Source: Chitinophagaceae bacterium (GTDB lineage: Bacteria; Bacteroidota; Bacteroidia; Chitinophagales; Chitinophagaceae). Taken from it: a stretch of 60,074 nucleotides of DNA. Positions 35,684 through 45,637 of this stretch are shown here, piece by piece. The stretch is from contig SCVK01000133.1 of NCBI GenBank assembly GCA_004297075.1, forward strand, positions 1-60,074. Direction: 5' to 3'. Each line of letters opens with the position of its first letter. Positions within the stretch are counted from its first letter, which is position 1. Below the pieces are notes generated by a model that ran no database searches, was not told where the DNA came from, and saw only the letters and a program-made list of their open reading frames with translations. The translations under genes were made by a program, and so were the position numbers.

Positions 35684-36139
35684 TTAGTCTTTCGTTTTAG
35701 GTTTTATGGCTGTCAGTGCCATGCCGCATTTTGAACATTTACCGGGTTTGTCGCTTGTAACGTCTGCGTGCATTGGACATTTGTACCCGTTCATTACTTC
35801 CACTTTCATTTGTTCTTTTTTAGAAAGGTTGAGATTCATCCCGCATTTAGAACATTGACCCGGTTTATCACTTGTTACTTCCGGATGCATGGTACAGGTA
35901 TATTTTACCACACCCGCTTTCATCAACTCTTTTTTGGAGAGATTCAGCGCCATGCCGCATTTAGCACACTTTCCCGGCTTATCACTGGTTTCTTCGGGGT
36001 GCATCGGGCATATATAGCTTACAAGTGTATCGGAGGCCTTCACATTTTTGAGACGGTCAGATTTATTGCTTTGTGCGTTAACGGACTGAATAGTTGCGAT
36101 TGCAAACAGCATCGCAAAAAGTATTTGAAACTTTTTCAT
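35684..36139 (-). CDS. Three-repeat heavy-metal-binding (HMBD) protein
   Basis: 151 residues. Signal peptide ending near VNAQ, then three repeats of about 37 residues: CPMHPEETSDKPGKCAKCGM, CTMHPEVTSDKPGQCSKCGM and CPMHADVTSDKPGKCSKCGM. Each has a CxMH and a CxKCGM site, as in the YHS-like heavy-metal-binding domain found in copper efflux proteins. The protein is nearly all HMBD, so it probably acts as a periplasmic metal buffer or donor. Domains of the same type are found at the N-termini of the multicopper oxidase (38488-41220) and the ATPase (41231-43345) here. Confidence 0.92.
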   Translation of the reverse strand: MKKFQILFAMLFAIATIQSVNAQSNKSDRLKNVKASDTLVSYICPMHPEETSDKPGKCAKCGMALNLSKKELMKAGVVKYTCTMHPEVTSDKPGQCSKCGMNLNLSKKEQMKVEVMNGYKCPMHADVTSDKPGKCSKCGMALTAIKPKTKD

Positions 36140-36236
36140 TTGTAATATTTTATCAATGATTGAATAGTAAAGAAGCCGGCATTATAGAAATGCCTTTGAC
36201 CCGCGAGAGGCGGGCATTACATTACAAAAAGAAAAA

Positions 36237-36623
36237 TCAAATTCGGAAATTGCAGTTGCGGATAAAAATGGGTATTGTTTCCACACCGGGTGGTGCGTGA
36301 GAAACGGGGTAACTAATCGAAAGTGAGGAATGATCACTATATGAAAAATAGCATGGGACACTTATATCTGAAACAAAGGATAGAAACTGGAAAGATGATT
36401 CGGAGATTTTCTGGTCCTTTTCGATCTGTAGTTTTTTCTGTTCATCTTTGCAGCAACCTTTGTGACCAACTTTTTCCATGCCGCAACTACCACAGGTGCC
36501 TTTTTGCTCCTGTTTCAGATCTACTGTCATCAGTTTACCCATGCAATAATGCATGTTGATAGTAGCACCGCTTGAGACGGTGATGTATACAACAGCTAAT
36601 ATGGTTACCAGTAGTTTTTTCAT
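36237..36623 (-). CDS. HYC_CC_PP family protein
   Basis: 128 residues. Signal-type segment, then MHYCMGK (HYC), a CGSCGMEKVGHKGCCKD Cys cluster (CC), a membrane-like or polar middle, and APPG near the end (PP). This is the HYC_CC_PP pattern of Bacteroidota, probably a periplasmic metal-binding protein. A longer relative occurs at 44969-45502. Confidence 0.8.
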   Translation of the reverse strand: MKKLLVTILAVVYITVSSGATINMHYCMGKLMTVDLKQEQKGTCGSCGMEKVGHKGCCKDEQKKLQIEKDQKISESSFQFLSFVSDISVPCYFSYSDHSSLSISYPVSHAPPGVETIPIFIRNCNFRI

Positions 36624-36762
36624 GACTATCCTTCTCTAAAGGTATATTTTTTCTTCCTATCCATGCAAAACGCAATGTTAAGATATCAAATACCGAGTGT
36701 TTACCCCTTAGACATAATTTTCGTTGCAACCTTACAATAAAGTGTTTTTCTTCCAAAACTTG

Positions 36763-37959
36763 TTATAGGGCAAGTCGTGCTGTACTGATTTTTTTCAATT
36801 TATCATCTGTCCATGCAAATACAATGCTGTTACCGGATTTGGTCATTTGGGGGAACCCGCTGGATCTTGATTGTGATGAAGAAGCAATTGTGATAGAGGG
36901 TCCCTTTGTTCCGTCAGCATGAATTTTCGCCGCTTTTATCGCATCCCCTTCCATCCAACTTACCATAGCAGTTTTGTCATCGAGCAGGATAATATCGACA
37001 CGGCCAATCGTCTCGCCCCCATCAACACGGATCGGGGCATCGAAGGTTGCGCCACCATCTTGTGAAAAAACAACACTTACCTGTCCCTTTTTATCGGGTG
37101 ACGTAAATCTTGCTACTGCCATGTTATTGCCGCGTGCATCAACCCTTGGACCGTTAACGGGACAGCCCGCGATCGTCCAATTGTCAGCAAAGATGGTTTT
37201 AGGTTCTGTCCATTGACCATTAACAAAGCGCACAATGGATATATCCCTGACTTCCGATTCCGAACGGTCGCGGTAAATAACAATAGGTCCGTTTGCGGTG
37301 ATCGCTGCTGTGGTTTGGCAGCAATCGCAAACCCGGTTATCCAACTCCCATTCTGAAATTTTAGTTCCTGACTTATCAATAACAGCGGCCCGCAATGTCA
37401 TTTGGCCATGGTGTCCTTCACTATGACCCCCTTTCCCTTCCATTGCAGCATTTCTACCGTCAAGCCACGCAACAAAAAAATTGTTTCCATAGGGAACGAG
37501 TGATACAAATCCATGTTCCGCCTTTTTCCCATCTTCATTCAGGATCTTTGGGGTGCTCCAGGTATTACCTCCATCTCCAGAGGTGACCAGTTTTACATCA
37601 TAGGTATATTTGCCTTTTTCACTTCTCTCAAGAAAATGAGCGACCATACCGCCAGATCCATCAGAAGCAAGCATAGGATAATCTGCCCAGTTAACAAACC
37701 AGTTGTCGCCGGAACTGATGACAGTTGGCTTCGACCATTCATCTCCCTTCAGCCGTGAAAAAAGAAAGGTACTTTTTTCTTTCGTTTTCTCAACCCATGA
37801 AAGAAAGTTAACACCAGCGGAATCTGTAAACAAAAACGGTTCCCCACTGACTGAATCAACATTTAGAACAAGCGGCTTTACATTGCTTTGCTCTGTTGAT
37901 TGATTTTTACAGGCAATAACCAAAACAGTTAATGCAAAAAGAGATAATAGTTTAGTCAT
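36763..37959 (-). CDS. BNR/sialidase-like beta-propeller lipoprotein
   Basis: 398 residues. A lipoprotein signal ends at VLVIAC. The mature part has Asp-box-like repeats (SGDGGNTWSTP, SQDGGATFDAP), as in sialidase-type beta-propellers, but no catalytic sialidase residues can be confirmed. It also has a CDCC cluster (NRVCDCCQTTAAI), so it may bind copper or form disulphides. Its stop-start overlap with the TlpA gene (8 bases) indicates coupling. Function unknown; a role in copper/haem transfer is only suggested by the operon. Confidence 0.8.
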   Translation of the reverse strand: MTKLLSLFALTVLVIACKNQSTEQSNVKPLVLNVDSVSGEPFLFTDSAGVNFLSWVEKTKEKSTFLFSRLKGDEWSKPTVISSGDNWFVNWADYPMLASDGSGGMVAHFLERSEKGKYTYDVKLVTSGDGGNTWSTPKILNEDGKKAEHGFVSLVPYGNNFFVAWLDGRNAAMEGKGGHSEGHHGQMTLRAAVIDKSGTKISEWELDNRVCDCCQTTAAITANGPIVIYRDRSESEVRDISIVRFVNGQWTEPKTIFADNWTIAGCPVNGPRVDARGNNMAVARFTSPDKKGQVSVVFSQDGGATFDAPIRVDGGETIGRVDIILLDDKTAMVSWMEGDAIKAAKIHADGTKGPSITIASSSQSRSSGFPQMTKSGNSIVFAWTDDKLKKISTARLAL

Positions 37960-38461
37960 GTTGTTGGGTTATTTTTTTGATCAGGTTGATATTATCACTT
38001 TCACCCCAATTACGGGAACCCATTTCTGAGAAAACAAGGTTTCCCATAGGATTAATAATAAAAGTGGTTGGTAAAGCCTGGAGATTTAATGTTTCCCCGT
38101 TTTCAAGATGCACATACCGGAATTGATAGCTATGATTTTTACTGAACTCCTTAATTTCATCAATCCCCTCAGATGATGCCAGCAGGAAAACTATTTCTTT
38201 GCTCTTCATGATACTTTGCGCCTTTTCTATCGAAGGCATTTCTTCAATGCAAGGCTTGCACCAGGTGGCCCAGAAATTAATAAATATCGTTTTCCCTTTG
38301 TATTCGTCAAGACGAACAATCTTGTTATCAAGATCAACCAATTGTATCTTAGGGAGCAGCCCTTCAATCTTGATTGGCTCTGCAGTTTTTTCTTTATTAT
38401 TAAACCGGCATCCACTTAGTACAAGTGTAGATAACAGTAAAAACTTGAGTAACCTTAGCAT
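37952..38461 (-). CDS. TlpA/ResA-type thioredoxin-like lipoprotein
   Basis: 169 residues. A lipobox LVLSGC gives a lipid-anchored protein. The thioredoxin active site WATWCKPC is near residue 70, with the cis-Pro in LQALPTTFII. It is a periplasmic thiol reductase, as used to keep Cu(I)-binding Cys reduced or to mature cuproproteins or cytochromes. It overlaps the propeller gene downstream by 8 bases. Confidence 0.93.
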   Translation of the reverse strand: MLRLLKFLLLSTLVLSGCRFNNKEKTAEPIKIEGLLPKIQLVDLDNKIVRLDEYKGKTIFINFWATWCKPCIEEMPSIEKAQSIMKSKEIVFLLASSEGIDEIKEFSKNHSYQFRYVHLENGETLNLQALPTTFIINPMGNLVFSEMGSRNWGESDNINLIKKITQQHD

Positions 38462-38487
38462 CTTCTGACTATTAAAGCAGCAATTAA

Positions 38488-41220
38488 TTAATAAGTTATG
38501 GTAAGCCCGGCTCCCAGGCCCATGTCGCTATCATAATGGCTGGATAGCGAAATATACTTCGTGAGAATATACCTGAACCCTGCTGCATATTCTTTATCGG
38601 TATTGATCATCCAGTTAAAGCGTAACCGTGGCGATACCGGAACATCTTCCCGGCTTAACTGGAACCTGAATTTTCCATCTCCATCAATTCTTCCATCTGC
38701 GGTTACCAGCATCGGAAGTGTATAGGCAATACCAGCGACTACCGTTTTACGATTGTTCTTATTACTTGTTTGACCGAACCATGTTTTCTCCTCATCACCG
38801 AATATATTTTTGGGTCCGCCTTCCATTTTAAAATGATAGTCGAAGCCAACATAAGGAAACCACCACTGCATCCTGCCTAAATAACGTCCAATCATTGTTT
38901 CACTTTCATACCCATGCATGTCATGAAAGCCCAGGTGCCACATGGTAGTTGCCTTCCATCTTGTGTTTGCAAGCATGAACTCACCATCAGTACCATTACT
39001 TTCAATGCCAATTCTTCCCATAGGATGAAACTCCCTGTCATCGGCAAACAATTTTCGCTGCGCCAGTTTCGGGTTTGGTATTTCCGGGTTAGCGGGTTGG
39101 TTCTCGTAAGAAAATACCCGTCCCATACCGCTCATCATGTGGTACAAAATATGACAATGAAAGAACCAATCGCCATAAACATTAGCATTGAACTCTAATG
39201 TATCCTTCTCCATGGGCATAATGTCGATGATGTTTTTCATAGGTGCATATTCGCCCTGGCCATTGAGCAACCTGAAATCATGTCCATGCAGGTGCATCGG
39301 GTGGCGCATCATACTATTATTGTAAAGAATGATCCTGATGTTTTCTCCTTTTTTGATCAATATCTTATCTGATTCTGAAACTACCTTATTGTCGAGGCTC
39401 CACACATAACGGTTCATGTTTCCGGTTAAATTAAACTTCAGTTCTTTCACCGGTGCATCTTTAGGGAGAGAAGTTTTTGTAGGAGATTTCAGCATGTTAT
39501 AATTAAGGGTAACAATATCCGGCATTTCTGCTTCCATGTTCATACTCTGCATACTACCCTTTGGCATCTCTTTTTTAGATTTCTCTTCTCCTGTTATTTC
39601 AGGATACATAACTGTATTCATGTCCATGATCTGATTTTGCATAACCATGCCTTCCATTTCAACCAGGTTCCCTTTCATATCCATCATGTCGTTCATCATC
39701 TTCATGCCGGCAAAATATTTTGGGCGCTTCATTTTTTTGGCCGCAACTTTTTCACCAGCGCCCAGCCATACGGATGCAAACTTGGTACGGTCCTCTGGTG
39801 TTACTAAAAATTCATAACTTTTATTTTCAGGAACGGTAATCACTACATCGTACGTTTCTGAAACAGCTACGATCAACCTGTCAACCTCTACCGGTTCTAC
39901 ATCATTGCCATCCGAAGCTACTACGGTAATTTTCCCTCCCGCATACGATAACCAGAAATAATCAGAGGCTCCGCCATTTGCTATCCGAAGCCTTACTTTA
40001 TCGCCCGCTTTAAATTGTGGTTGTTCCAGTTGATTTTTACCATTTACCAGGAATTGATCATAATATACATCTGTCAAATCCATTGCGTTCATCCGTTTCC
40101 ATTCATTGGTAAGCTTTGTTTTCAGATGACCTTGTTTTATGGCTTCGGTATAACTTTGTGTACTGCCTTTTTGAATCGCAAACCAATCCGTTGCCGCATG
40201 GAGGCTTCGATGTACCTCTTTCGGTTTCATATCTATCCACTCACTGAGTACAAGTGGTATGGTAGGTATGTTCCATTCTGCTCTCTTATTCATGATAAAC
40301 ATACCGTACATGCCGATCTGTTCCTGTAATTCGGTATGGCTATGGTACCAATGCGTTCCACTTTGAATGATCGGGAATTTATACAAATGGGTGGTATGTG
40401 GTTTAATAGGCATTTGAGTCAAATTAGGAACGCCATCATATTGATTAGGTAGAAACAGACCATGCCAATGCAGCGATGTTTCCTCATTCAATTCGTTGTG
40501 TACATAAATCTCCGCCGTATCGCCTTCAGTAAATGTCAATGTCGGCATTGGGATCTGTCCATTTACGGCAATGGCTCTTTTAGTTTTTCCTGAAAAATTT
40601 ACCATTGTGTCAGCGATATATAAATCGTACCGCACTGTTCGTGGCGGAGTATTATTGGGGATAGTTTTTATTGGACCTAAACTTACTTTTTTCCCCTCCA
40701 TGTTCCCCATGTCGTGATCCATTTTCATATCCATCTTTTTTGCGGATGTATCTTTCTTGTTCATGTCCATGCCTTGGTGATCCTGGTGAGTGGCTGGTGC
40801 AGCATTCGTTTTTGGTTTTTCTACAACCAGTTTCATCCCGCATTTAGGACAGTTGCCCGGTTTATCAGAATGTATTTCAGGATGCATGGGACAGGTATAG
40901 GATAGCGCTTGCAGTTTTTTAGCTGCGGGAACGGTGTCCTTAGTGTTATCCGGCATTTGCATAACAGGTTTACCAATCTTAGGCTTCTCTACTTCCTTTG
41001 GTTTGACAACCGGTTTTGGTTTCTCTTTTACCAGTTTCATCCCACATTTTGGACAGTTGCCCGGTTTTGCAGCATGAATCTCTGGATGCATCGGGCATGT
41101 ATAGGTTACAGAGGGTTGTTCTTTATTTTCTGTATTCCCTATATCCATTCTTTTCCCATCATGAGCGCTGCTACATAAATAAAGCCCCAATCCCAATACG
41201 ATTAAATTTATTTTTTTCAT
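38488..41220 (-). CDS. Multicopper oxidase with two HMBDs, fused to a CopB-like outer membrane domain
   Basis: 910 residues. Order: signal (about 1-18), HMBD 1 ([20 protein letters not shown], near 41) and HMBD 2 ([20 protein letters not shown], near 110), a Met/His-rich linker ([20 protein letters not shown]), then the CopA-type multicopper oxidase: HWHG (about 250), HWYHSH (about 290), Met-rich insert (about 500-570, [12 protein letters not shown]), HPMHLHG (about 640) and [12 protein letters not shown] (about 690). The last 185 residues (about 725-910) are CopB-like: [15 protein letters not shown]-type repeats, and [10 protein letters not shown]. In Proteobacteria CopA and CopB are separate genes. 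It oxidises Cu(I) to Cu(II) in the periplasm, with the barrel part attaching it to the outer membrane. Confidence 0.93.
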   Translation of the reverse strand: MKKINLIVLGLGLYLCSSAHDGKRMDIGNTENKEQPSVTYTCPMHPEIHAAKPGNCPKCGMKLVKEKPKPVVKPKEVEKPKIGKPVMQMPDNTKDTVPAAKKLQALSYTCPMHPEIHSDKPGNCPKCGMKLVVEKPKTNAAPATHQDHQGMDMNKKDTSAKKMDMKMDHDMGNMEGKKVSLGPIKTIPNNTPPRTVRYDLYIADTMVNFSGKTKRAIAVNGQIPMPTLTFTEGDTAEIYVHNELNEETSLHWHGLFLPNQYDGVPNLTQMPIKPHTTHLYKFPIIQSGTHWYHSHTELQEQIGMYGMFIMNKRAEWNIPTIPLVLSEWIDMKPKEVHRSLHAATDWFAIQKGSTQSYTEAIKQGHLKTKLTNEWKRMNAMDLTDVYYDQFLVNGKNQLEQPQFKAGDKVRLRIANGGASDYFWLSYAGGKITVVASDGNDVEPVEVDRLIVAVSETYDVVITVPENKSYEFLVTPEDRTKFASVWLGAGEKVAAKKMKRPKYFAGMKMMNDMMDMKGNLVEMEGMVMQNQIMDMNTVMYPEITGEEKSKKEMPKGSMQSMNMEAEMPDIVTLNYNMLKSPTKTSLPKDAPVKELKFNLTGNMNRYVWSLDNKVVSESDKILIKKGENIRIILYNNSMMRHPMHLHGHDFRLLNGQGEYAPMKNIIDIMPMEKDTLEFNANVYGDWFFHCHILYHMMSGMGRVFSYENQPANPEIPNPKLAQRKLFADDREFHPMGRIGIESNGTDGEFMLANTRWKATTMWHLGFHDMHGYESETMIGRYLGRMQWWFPYVGFDYHFKMEGGPKNIFGDEEKTWFGQTSNKNNRKTVVAGIAYTLPMLVTADGRIDGDGKFRFQLSREDVPVSPRLRFNWMINTDKEYAAGFRYILTKYISLSSHYDSDMGLGAGLTITY

Positions 41221-41230
41221 TTTACTACTT

Positions 41231-43345
41231 TTATTTTTTTACGGATAACATGCTTGCATTAATAGCAACCACGATTGTACTTACTGTCATTAAAACGGCG
41301 CCTGCCGCAGGACTTAATAAAATTCCTTGGCTGTATAAAACACCTGCGGCAAGAGGTAGTGCAATAACGTTATACCCAGTTGCCCAGATTAAATTCTGAA
41401 TCATTTTTTTGTATGTGGCTTTGCCAAATAAAATCAAATTGACAATATCTTTTGGATTACTGTTTACCAAAACAATTCCTGCGGTTTCGGCAGCTATATC
41501 ACTGCCGCTTCCAACAGCAATCCCAACATCGGCGATGGCTAATGCCGGTGCATCATTTACACCATCACCAGTCATGGCAACAAACTCCCCCTTGCTTTGC
41601 AGTTCTTTAATTTTCTCTAACTTTTGATGAGGCAAAACTTCCGCTATAAAACTTTCCATGCCCAGTGTGTTACTTACGCTTTTTGCCACTTTACTATTAT
41701 CGCCTGTTAGCAAAATGGATTTGATTTTGTTTTCTTTCAGGATTTGAATAGCTTCTGCTGATTCCGGTCGTATTTCATCCGATAAAGCAATGTATCCGCC
41801 GAGTTGATTATCAATAACCAGGAAGACAACCGTTTCTGTATCATTGGCAACAAAGTTTTCAGGAATGGGAATATTATTTTCCTTTAAATAACCCGGACTT
41901 ACAATCAATATTTTCCTCCCTTCCACCGTTGCTTCTACGCCTTTGCCTGTGATGGCATTAAAGTTTTCTGTCTCAGGGATTGTGATCGATAGTTCTTTTG
42001 CTTTTTGCAAAATACCTGTCGCAATCGGGTGTTCAGATTTTTGTTCAAGCGCCGATGCTAGTCGGATGATATCCTTTTCAGCTAGATCATTTTGAAGAGA
42101 TACAATTTTTGACACTTCAAACTTTCCAACTGTTAGCGTGCCGGTTTTATCAAATACGATAGTGGTTATTTTCCGGGCACTCTCAAAGGCAGTCCTATTT
42201 TTAATCAACAATCCATTTTTTGCCGATAAAGCTGTTGATTTTGCAACCACCAAAGGAACCGCCAGCCCCAGAGCATGTGGGCAACAGATAACAATTACCG
42301 TAACCATTCTCTCCATGGCAAAGGCTACAGTTTGCCCTGTTAGATACCAATATAAAAACGTAGCGATACCGCATATCAAAGCAATCACAGTTAACCACCT
42401 TGCAGCAGTATCCGCTAATAATTGTGTTTTTGATTTCGATTTTTGTGCATCGTCTACCAGTTTAATTACCTGTGAGAGATAAGATTCCTTCGCGCCGTGT
42501 GATACCGTTATCTTAATAGAGCCGTTCCCGTTGATTGCGCCTGCAATTACTTTATCACCTTTTATCTTTTGCACAGGTTTTGATTCCCCGGTCAGCATGG
42601 ATTCATTCAAATAACTCTCACCCTCAAGTATGATGCCATCGGCAGCTACTTTTTCTCCTGGTTTTACCAAAATGATGTCGTTTTCTTTGAGTGTATCAGT
42701 CTTGACATCGTGTATCATTTCAGGCATTACCATATGCGCTTCGGCAGGCATCAACTGAACCAATAGTTCCAATTCTTTTGATGCACCGGCGATCGATTTC
42801 ATTTCTATCCAATGCCCCAAAAGCATAATAAGTATAAGGGTTGCCAGTTCCCAAAAGAAGTCCATACCCTGTAAACCAAACACAATGGCTACGCTATATA
42901 CATAAGCAACTGAAATGGCAAAACCGATCAAAAACATCATACCGGGATTCTTTGCTTTTACTTCATCAACCAAGCCTTTTAAGAAAGGCCAGCCACCATA
43001 AAAAAATACGATAGATGATAATGCAAATAGAATATAGGAAGACCCATTAAAATGCCAATCCACACCAATAAACTGCTGTATCATCATTGACAACAGCATG
43101 ATAGGAATCGTCAAAAAGAGAACAACATAAAAGCGCTTTTTGAAATCCGCAATCATCATTGCATGATGGTTATGTCCCGCATGACCCATCGACGGGTTGA
43201 TTTCATGCTGGTGATCCGAAATCGAAGGTTCATTAGTTTTTTGCAAAACCAATACCATACCGCAAATTGGACAGGTTCCTGGCTTATCCTGCACTATCTG
43301 AGAATGCATGGGGCAGGTATATTTTTCGGGATGCTGGTGTTCCAT
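41231..43345 (-). CDS. Copper-exporting P-type ATPase, CPH type (CopB-like, P1B-3)
   Basis: 704 residues. An HMBD ([20 protein letters not shown]) is at the N-terminus, then a His-rich stretch ([11 protein letters not shown]). TM helices start near 70. The TM6 motif is CPH ([17 protein letters not shown], near 355), the mark of P1B-3, not [12 protein letters not shown] is near 399 and [17 protein letters not shown] near 592. P1B-3 pumps export Cu(I)/Cu(II) or Ag(I). It lies 10 bases from the multicopper oxidase gene. A second copper ATPase of CPC type is encoded at 46287-48512. Confidence 0.95.
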   Translation of the reverse strand: MEHQHPEKYTCPMHSQIVQDKPGTCPICGMVLVLQKTNEPSISDHQHEINPSMGHAGHNHHAMMIADFKKRFYVVLFLTIPIMLLSMMIQQFIGVDWHFNGSSYILFALSSIVFFYGGWPFLKGLVDEVKAKNPGMMFLIGFAISVAYVYSVAIVFGLQGMDFFWELATLILIMLLGHWIEMKSIAGASKELELLVQLMPAEAHMVMPEMIHDVKTDTLKENDIILVKPGEKVAADGIILEGESYLNESMLTGESKPVQKIKGDKVIAGAINGNGSIKITVSHGAKESYLSQVIKLVDDAQKSKSKTQLLADTAARWLTVIALICGIATFLYWYLTGQTVAFAMERMVTVIVICCPHALGLAVPLVVAKSTALSAKNGLLIKNRTAFESARKITTIVFDKTGTLTVGKFEVSKIVSLQNDLAEKDIIRLASALEQKSEHPIATGILQKAKELSITIPETENFNAITGKGVEATVEGRKILIVSPGYLKENNIPIPENFVANDTETVVFLVIDNQLGGYIALSDEIRPESAEAIQILKENKIKSILLTGDNSKVAKSVSNTLGMESFIAEVLPHQKLEKIKELQSKGEFVAMTGDGVNDAPALAIADVGIAVGSGSDIAAETAGIVLVNSNPKDIVNLILFGKATYKKMIQNLIWATGYNVIALPLAAGVLYSQGILLSPAAGAVLMTVSTIVVAINASMLSVKK

Positions 43346-43350
43346 AGTTT

Positions 43351-43818
43351 TTATTGTTTTGTACTAATGGCTTCATTTGTTTGAGTTGCCCAATCAATTA
43401 TTAACGCTTTGTCCTCTTTTGATAGCTTCGCATTTTTGTGAATAAATGTATAAGAAGCAAGCGGCATGGAATTATCATTCACCTGGTTTGCAATTGATTT
43501 TAGTTTGCTTTTCTGCCTGCGAATCGTGTAAGAACCAAACTCGCTGAAATTCAATTCGGCTTTCCCTTTCTGAATATGACCGTTTACTATCCATCCTATT
43601 GGCTGCACCGTAGCATACCATGGATAATTTGTGTTGTTACTGTGGCAATCATAGCATCCTGTTTTCAATAACGCACTAACCGCCGGGGAAACCGGAACTG
43701 TTCTTGAAATATCAGTTGGCATAACCTGCCCGCTTTTATTACGGGCAGGTTGCAGGAATTGAATTGCTATAAATATCACAAGTAACAGTAATCCTATTTT
43801 TTTGGCCCTGCGCATCAA
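43351..43818 (-). CDS. Haem-binding domain protein (Haem_bd)
   Basis: 155 residues. One membrane or signal segment at the N-terminus, then CYDCH near residue 55 (a CxxCH haem c motif), followed by YPWYATVQPIGWIV, typical of the Haem_bd family. It is a periplasmic or membrane-anchored single-haem protein. It ends 5 bases before the start of the CPH ATPase gene; its role there is not known but fits an electron donor or acceptor for the multicopper oxidase. Confidence 0.88.
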   Translation of the reverse strand: MMRRAKKIGLLLLVIFIAIQFLQPARNKSGQVMPTDISRTVPVSPAVSALLKTGCYDCHSNNTNYPWYATVQPIGWIVNGHIQKGKAELNFSEFGSYTIRRQKSKLKSIANQVNDNSMPLASYTFIHKNAKLSKEDKALIIDWATQTNEAISTKQ

Positions 43819-43821
43819 TTC

Positions 43822-44385
43822 TTATTGAATGGTTTCTTTTACGGTACCACAAGTCGGCATTGTTTTTCCGAGATAAGGGTTTTTAATATCCTTTGTCTCG
43901 CTTAACCATGTTGCACCTTTATTATTATTGTACATCGGGCAAAAATCATTGTACAATGTCTGGCCACCACCGAGTGTTTTTACAAGGTCATACACATCTT
44001 TGCTTAAAGTCGCAAAATGCTCGCGCTGGTGTGCGATCTTCTCAGCATTTACACTAATATGTTCGGCATGCTCTTTGGCATCCGCCTGGATATCAGTAAA
44101 GGTTTTCTTTTGTTCGGCTGTAAGAGAGGACTGATCAAATTTGGCAAACACATCTGCCAATGCCTTACCACCGTTGGCCGCTTCCTTTCCATCATCTTTA
44201 GTCAATGCATTTTTTATATGCAGGTAATGTTCAACAATGTCTTTTACAGAAGAACCACCGGTAACCGGTGCAGCCGTTGCTGCTGAATTGGTTGTATCGT
44301 TGGTTTTCTTTTCCTCTGTTGTGTTGTTGTTGCATGCACTAAGGGCAATGGCCACAATAGCCATGCACATAAATGTGTTTTTCAT
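43822..44385 (-). CDS. DUF3347 lipoprotein
   Basis: 187 residues from the ATG at 44385, which places a lipoprotein signal (ALSAC) at the N-terminus; an upstream frame to 44448 would hide it. The mature part has the DUF3347 pattern (VEHYLHIKNALTKDDGKEAA near the start, FCPMYNNNKGATWLSE near the end), including the CPM motif and a final CG. DUF3347 is typical of copper operons in Bacteroidota and is probably a copper-binding protein of the periplasm. A second copy follows upstream. Confidence 0.88.
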   Translation of the reverse strand: MKNTFMCMAIVAIALSACNNNTTEEKKTNDTTNSAATAAPVTGGSSVKDIVEHYLHIKNALTKDDGKEAANGGKALADVFAKFDQSSLTAEQKKTFTDIQADAKEHAEHISVNAEKIAHQREHFATLSKDVYDLVKTLGGGQTLYNDFCPMYNNNKGATWLSETKDIKNPYLGKTMPTCGTVKETIQ

Positions 44386-44420
44386 AACGGATGAATTAAG
44401 AGATAATAAAATGGTGACTG

Positions 44421-44894
44421 TTACAAAGTGGCTTTTACGCTTCCGCATGTAAGCATGGCACTGCCGTAATAAGGATTTTTGATAGCTTGCTGGTTACTTA
44501 GCCAGGACGCTTTTTTCATCGGGCAATATTGCTGGTATACCGGTTCGGCAGAAAGCTTTACGGTTTTTGCGAGAGCGATCATGTTTTCTGAAAATGGCGC
44601 AAAACTTACGCGCTGTTCTTTCAGATCTTTACTGTTTGAAATCGCAGTTATATCCTTCAACAGGGCATCACGGTTAGATTCAGCAACAATTTTTGTATCA
44701 ATCTCATTCAGGGTTTTTACAAAATCACCCGCTTTAGCAGATGCAGCAGATGCATTGCCGGATACCAAAGCGTCTTTGATATCATAGTAGATAGACAATA
44801 ATTGGGCAGGCTCAGATTTAGAGGTTTCCTGTGCTGACGATTTATTTGCAGCAATAGCTACAAACAGGGTAACAAAAAGGAATATTTTTTTCAT
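44421..44894 (-). CDS. DUF3347 protein, second copy
   Basis: 157 residues from the ATG at 44894, with a signal peptide ending near SSAQ. Same fold as the neighbour, with YYDIKDALVSGNASAASAKA and a C-terminal CPMKKASWLSNQ. It has a Met/Cys CPM site. It is a soluble secreted form, while the neighbour is a lipoprotein, so the two may be a membrane-anchored and a free version of the same copper binder. Confidence 0.86.
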   Translation of the reverse strand: MKKIFLFVTLFVAIAANKSSAQETSKSEPAQLLSIYYDIKDALVSGNASAASAKAGDFVKTLNEIDTKIVAESNRDALLKDITAISNSKDLKEQRVSFAPFSENMIALAKTVKLSAEPVYQQYCPMKKASWLSNQQAIKNPYYGSAMLTCGSVKATL

Positions 44895-44968
44895 TTTTTT
44901 TGATTTGACGTATAAAGAAATAATTAGGAACATGGCAATGCCAGGACGCACTATAACTATACATCAAA

Positions 44969-45502
44969 TCATATTTGAAAACTCTGGATCTCTATGCGGA
45001 TATCGCGTGGCGGGGGATGAAAATGGCAGGCGGTATATTCCTGCAAATAGGGTTTAACTATCCGGAAGGTGGCAGACGCCGAATAGGTGCTAGGTACGAT
45101 ATATACCGGGGCATTGATATTTATTTTTGCATACTGAAAATTCTTGTCTGCAGTTTGCAGTTTAACCACTTTCTCTTTGCAGCAGTCATCCTTTTTGGAA
45201 GTATTAGATGCTTTGGCATGGTGGTCATTTCCCGTTGCAGGCTTGCGAACATGCTTCTTGCCATCCTTGTGTATATGAACCTTACCCTCATCTTTACCAG
45301 GGTGGTTCTTCTCGGTAACAGGCTGGTGGACATGCTTTTTACCGTCCTTGTGTATGTGAACCTTACCCTCTTTTTTACCGGGATGGGATTCGTTAAATCC
45401 CATTCTTAATCCAACTGAACAGGCAAACCCTACAAGTGTATTCAGGGAGAATACTGTCAGCAGAAACGCCGCCTTTACTTGTATGGATCTTTTTCCTTTC
45501 AT
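44969..45502 (-). CDS. HYC_CC_PP-like protein with His-rich repeats
   Basis: 177 residues from the ATG at 45502; a GTG at 45511 is less likely. Signal-type segment, then two near-identical repeats HPGKKEGKVHIHKDGKKHV and HPGKDEGKVHIHKDGKKHV (spaced by a few residues), a DDCCKEK cluster, and a CHFHPPP end. It is a longer relative of 36237-36623. First gene of the minus-strand copper run, divergent from the HMA-AraC gene. Confidence 0.75.
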   Translation of the reverse strand: MKGKRSIQVKAAFLLTVFSLNTLVGFACSVGLRMGFNESHPGKKEGKVHIHKDGKKHVHQPVTEKNHPGKDEGKVHIHKDGKKHVRKPATGNDHHAKASNTSKKDDCCKEKVVKLQTADKNFQYAKININAPVYIVPSTYSASATFRIVKPYLQEYTACHFHPPPRDIRIEIQSFQI

Positions 45503-45522
45503 ATTCTTCACAAAACTAACAC

Positions 45523-45536
45523 AGGGGTGTTCCCCT
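45523..45536. promoter_or_regulatory. Palindrome in the divergent copper promoter region
   Basis: AGGGG-TGTT-CCCCT, 5-bp arms and a 4-base spacer, between the HYC_CC_PP-like gene and the AraC-type regulator. A plausible operator for a copper-responsive regulator. Confidence 0.45.
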
Positions 45537-45625
45537 AAAGTTATACAATTTCCATAAATTCTTATATTTTAACCATTTTCTACACTGGCCGCCTCTTTTA
45601 GCAGGCAGATGCTGTCAGCACGCAA

Positions 45626-45633
45626 TATATTTG
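45626..45633 (+). promoter_or_regulatory. TAnnTTTG -7 box before the HMA-AraC gene
   Basis: TATATTTG matches the Bacteroidota -7 consensus. It ends 4 bases before the ATG at 45638, so the mRNA would be almost leaderless. No clear -33 element. Confidence 0.4.
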
Positions 45634-45637
45634 CGCT

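Noticed and set aside
43727-43751. Inverted repeat CCTGCCCG / CGGGCAGG
   Set aside because: It lies inside the Haem_bd coding sequence and is explained by the codons of that gene.
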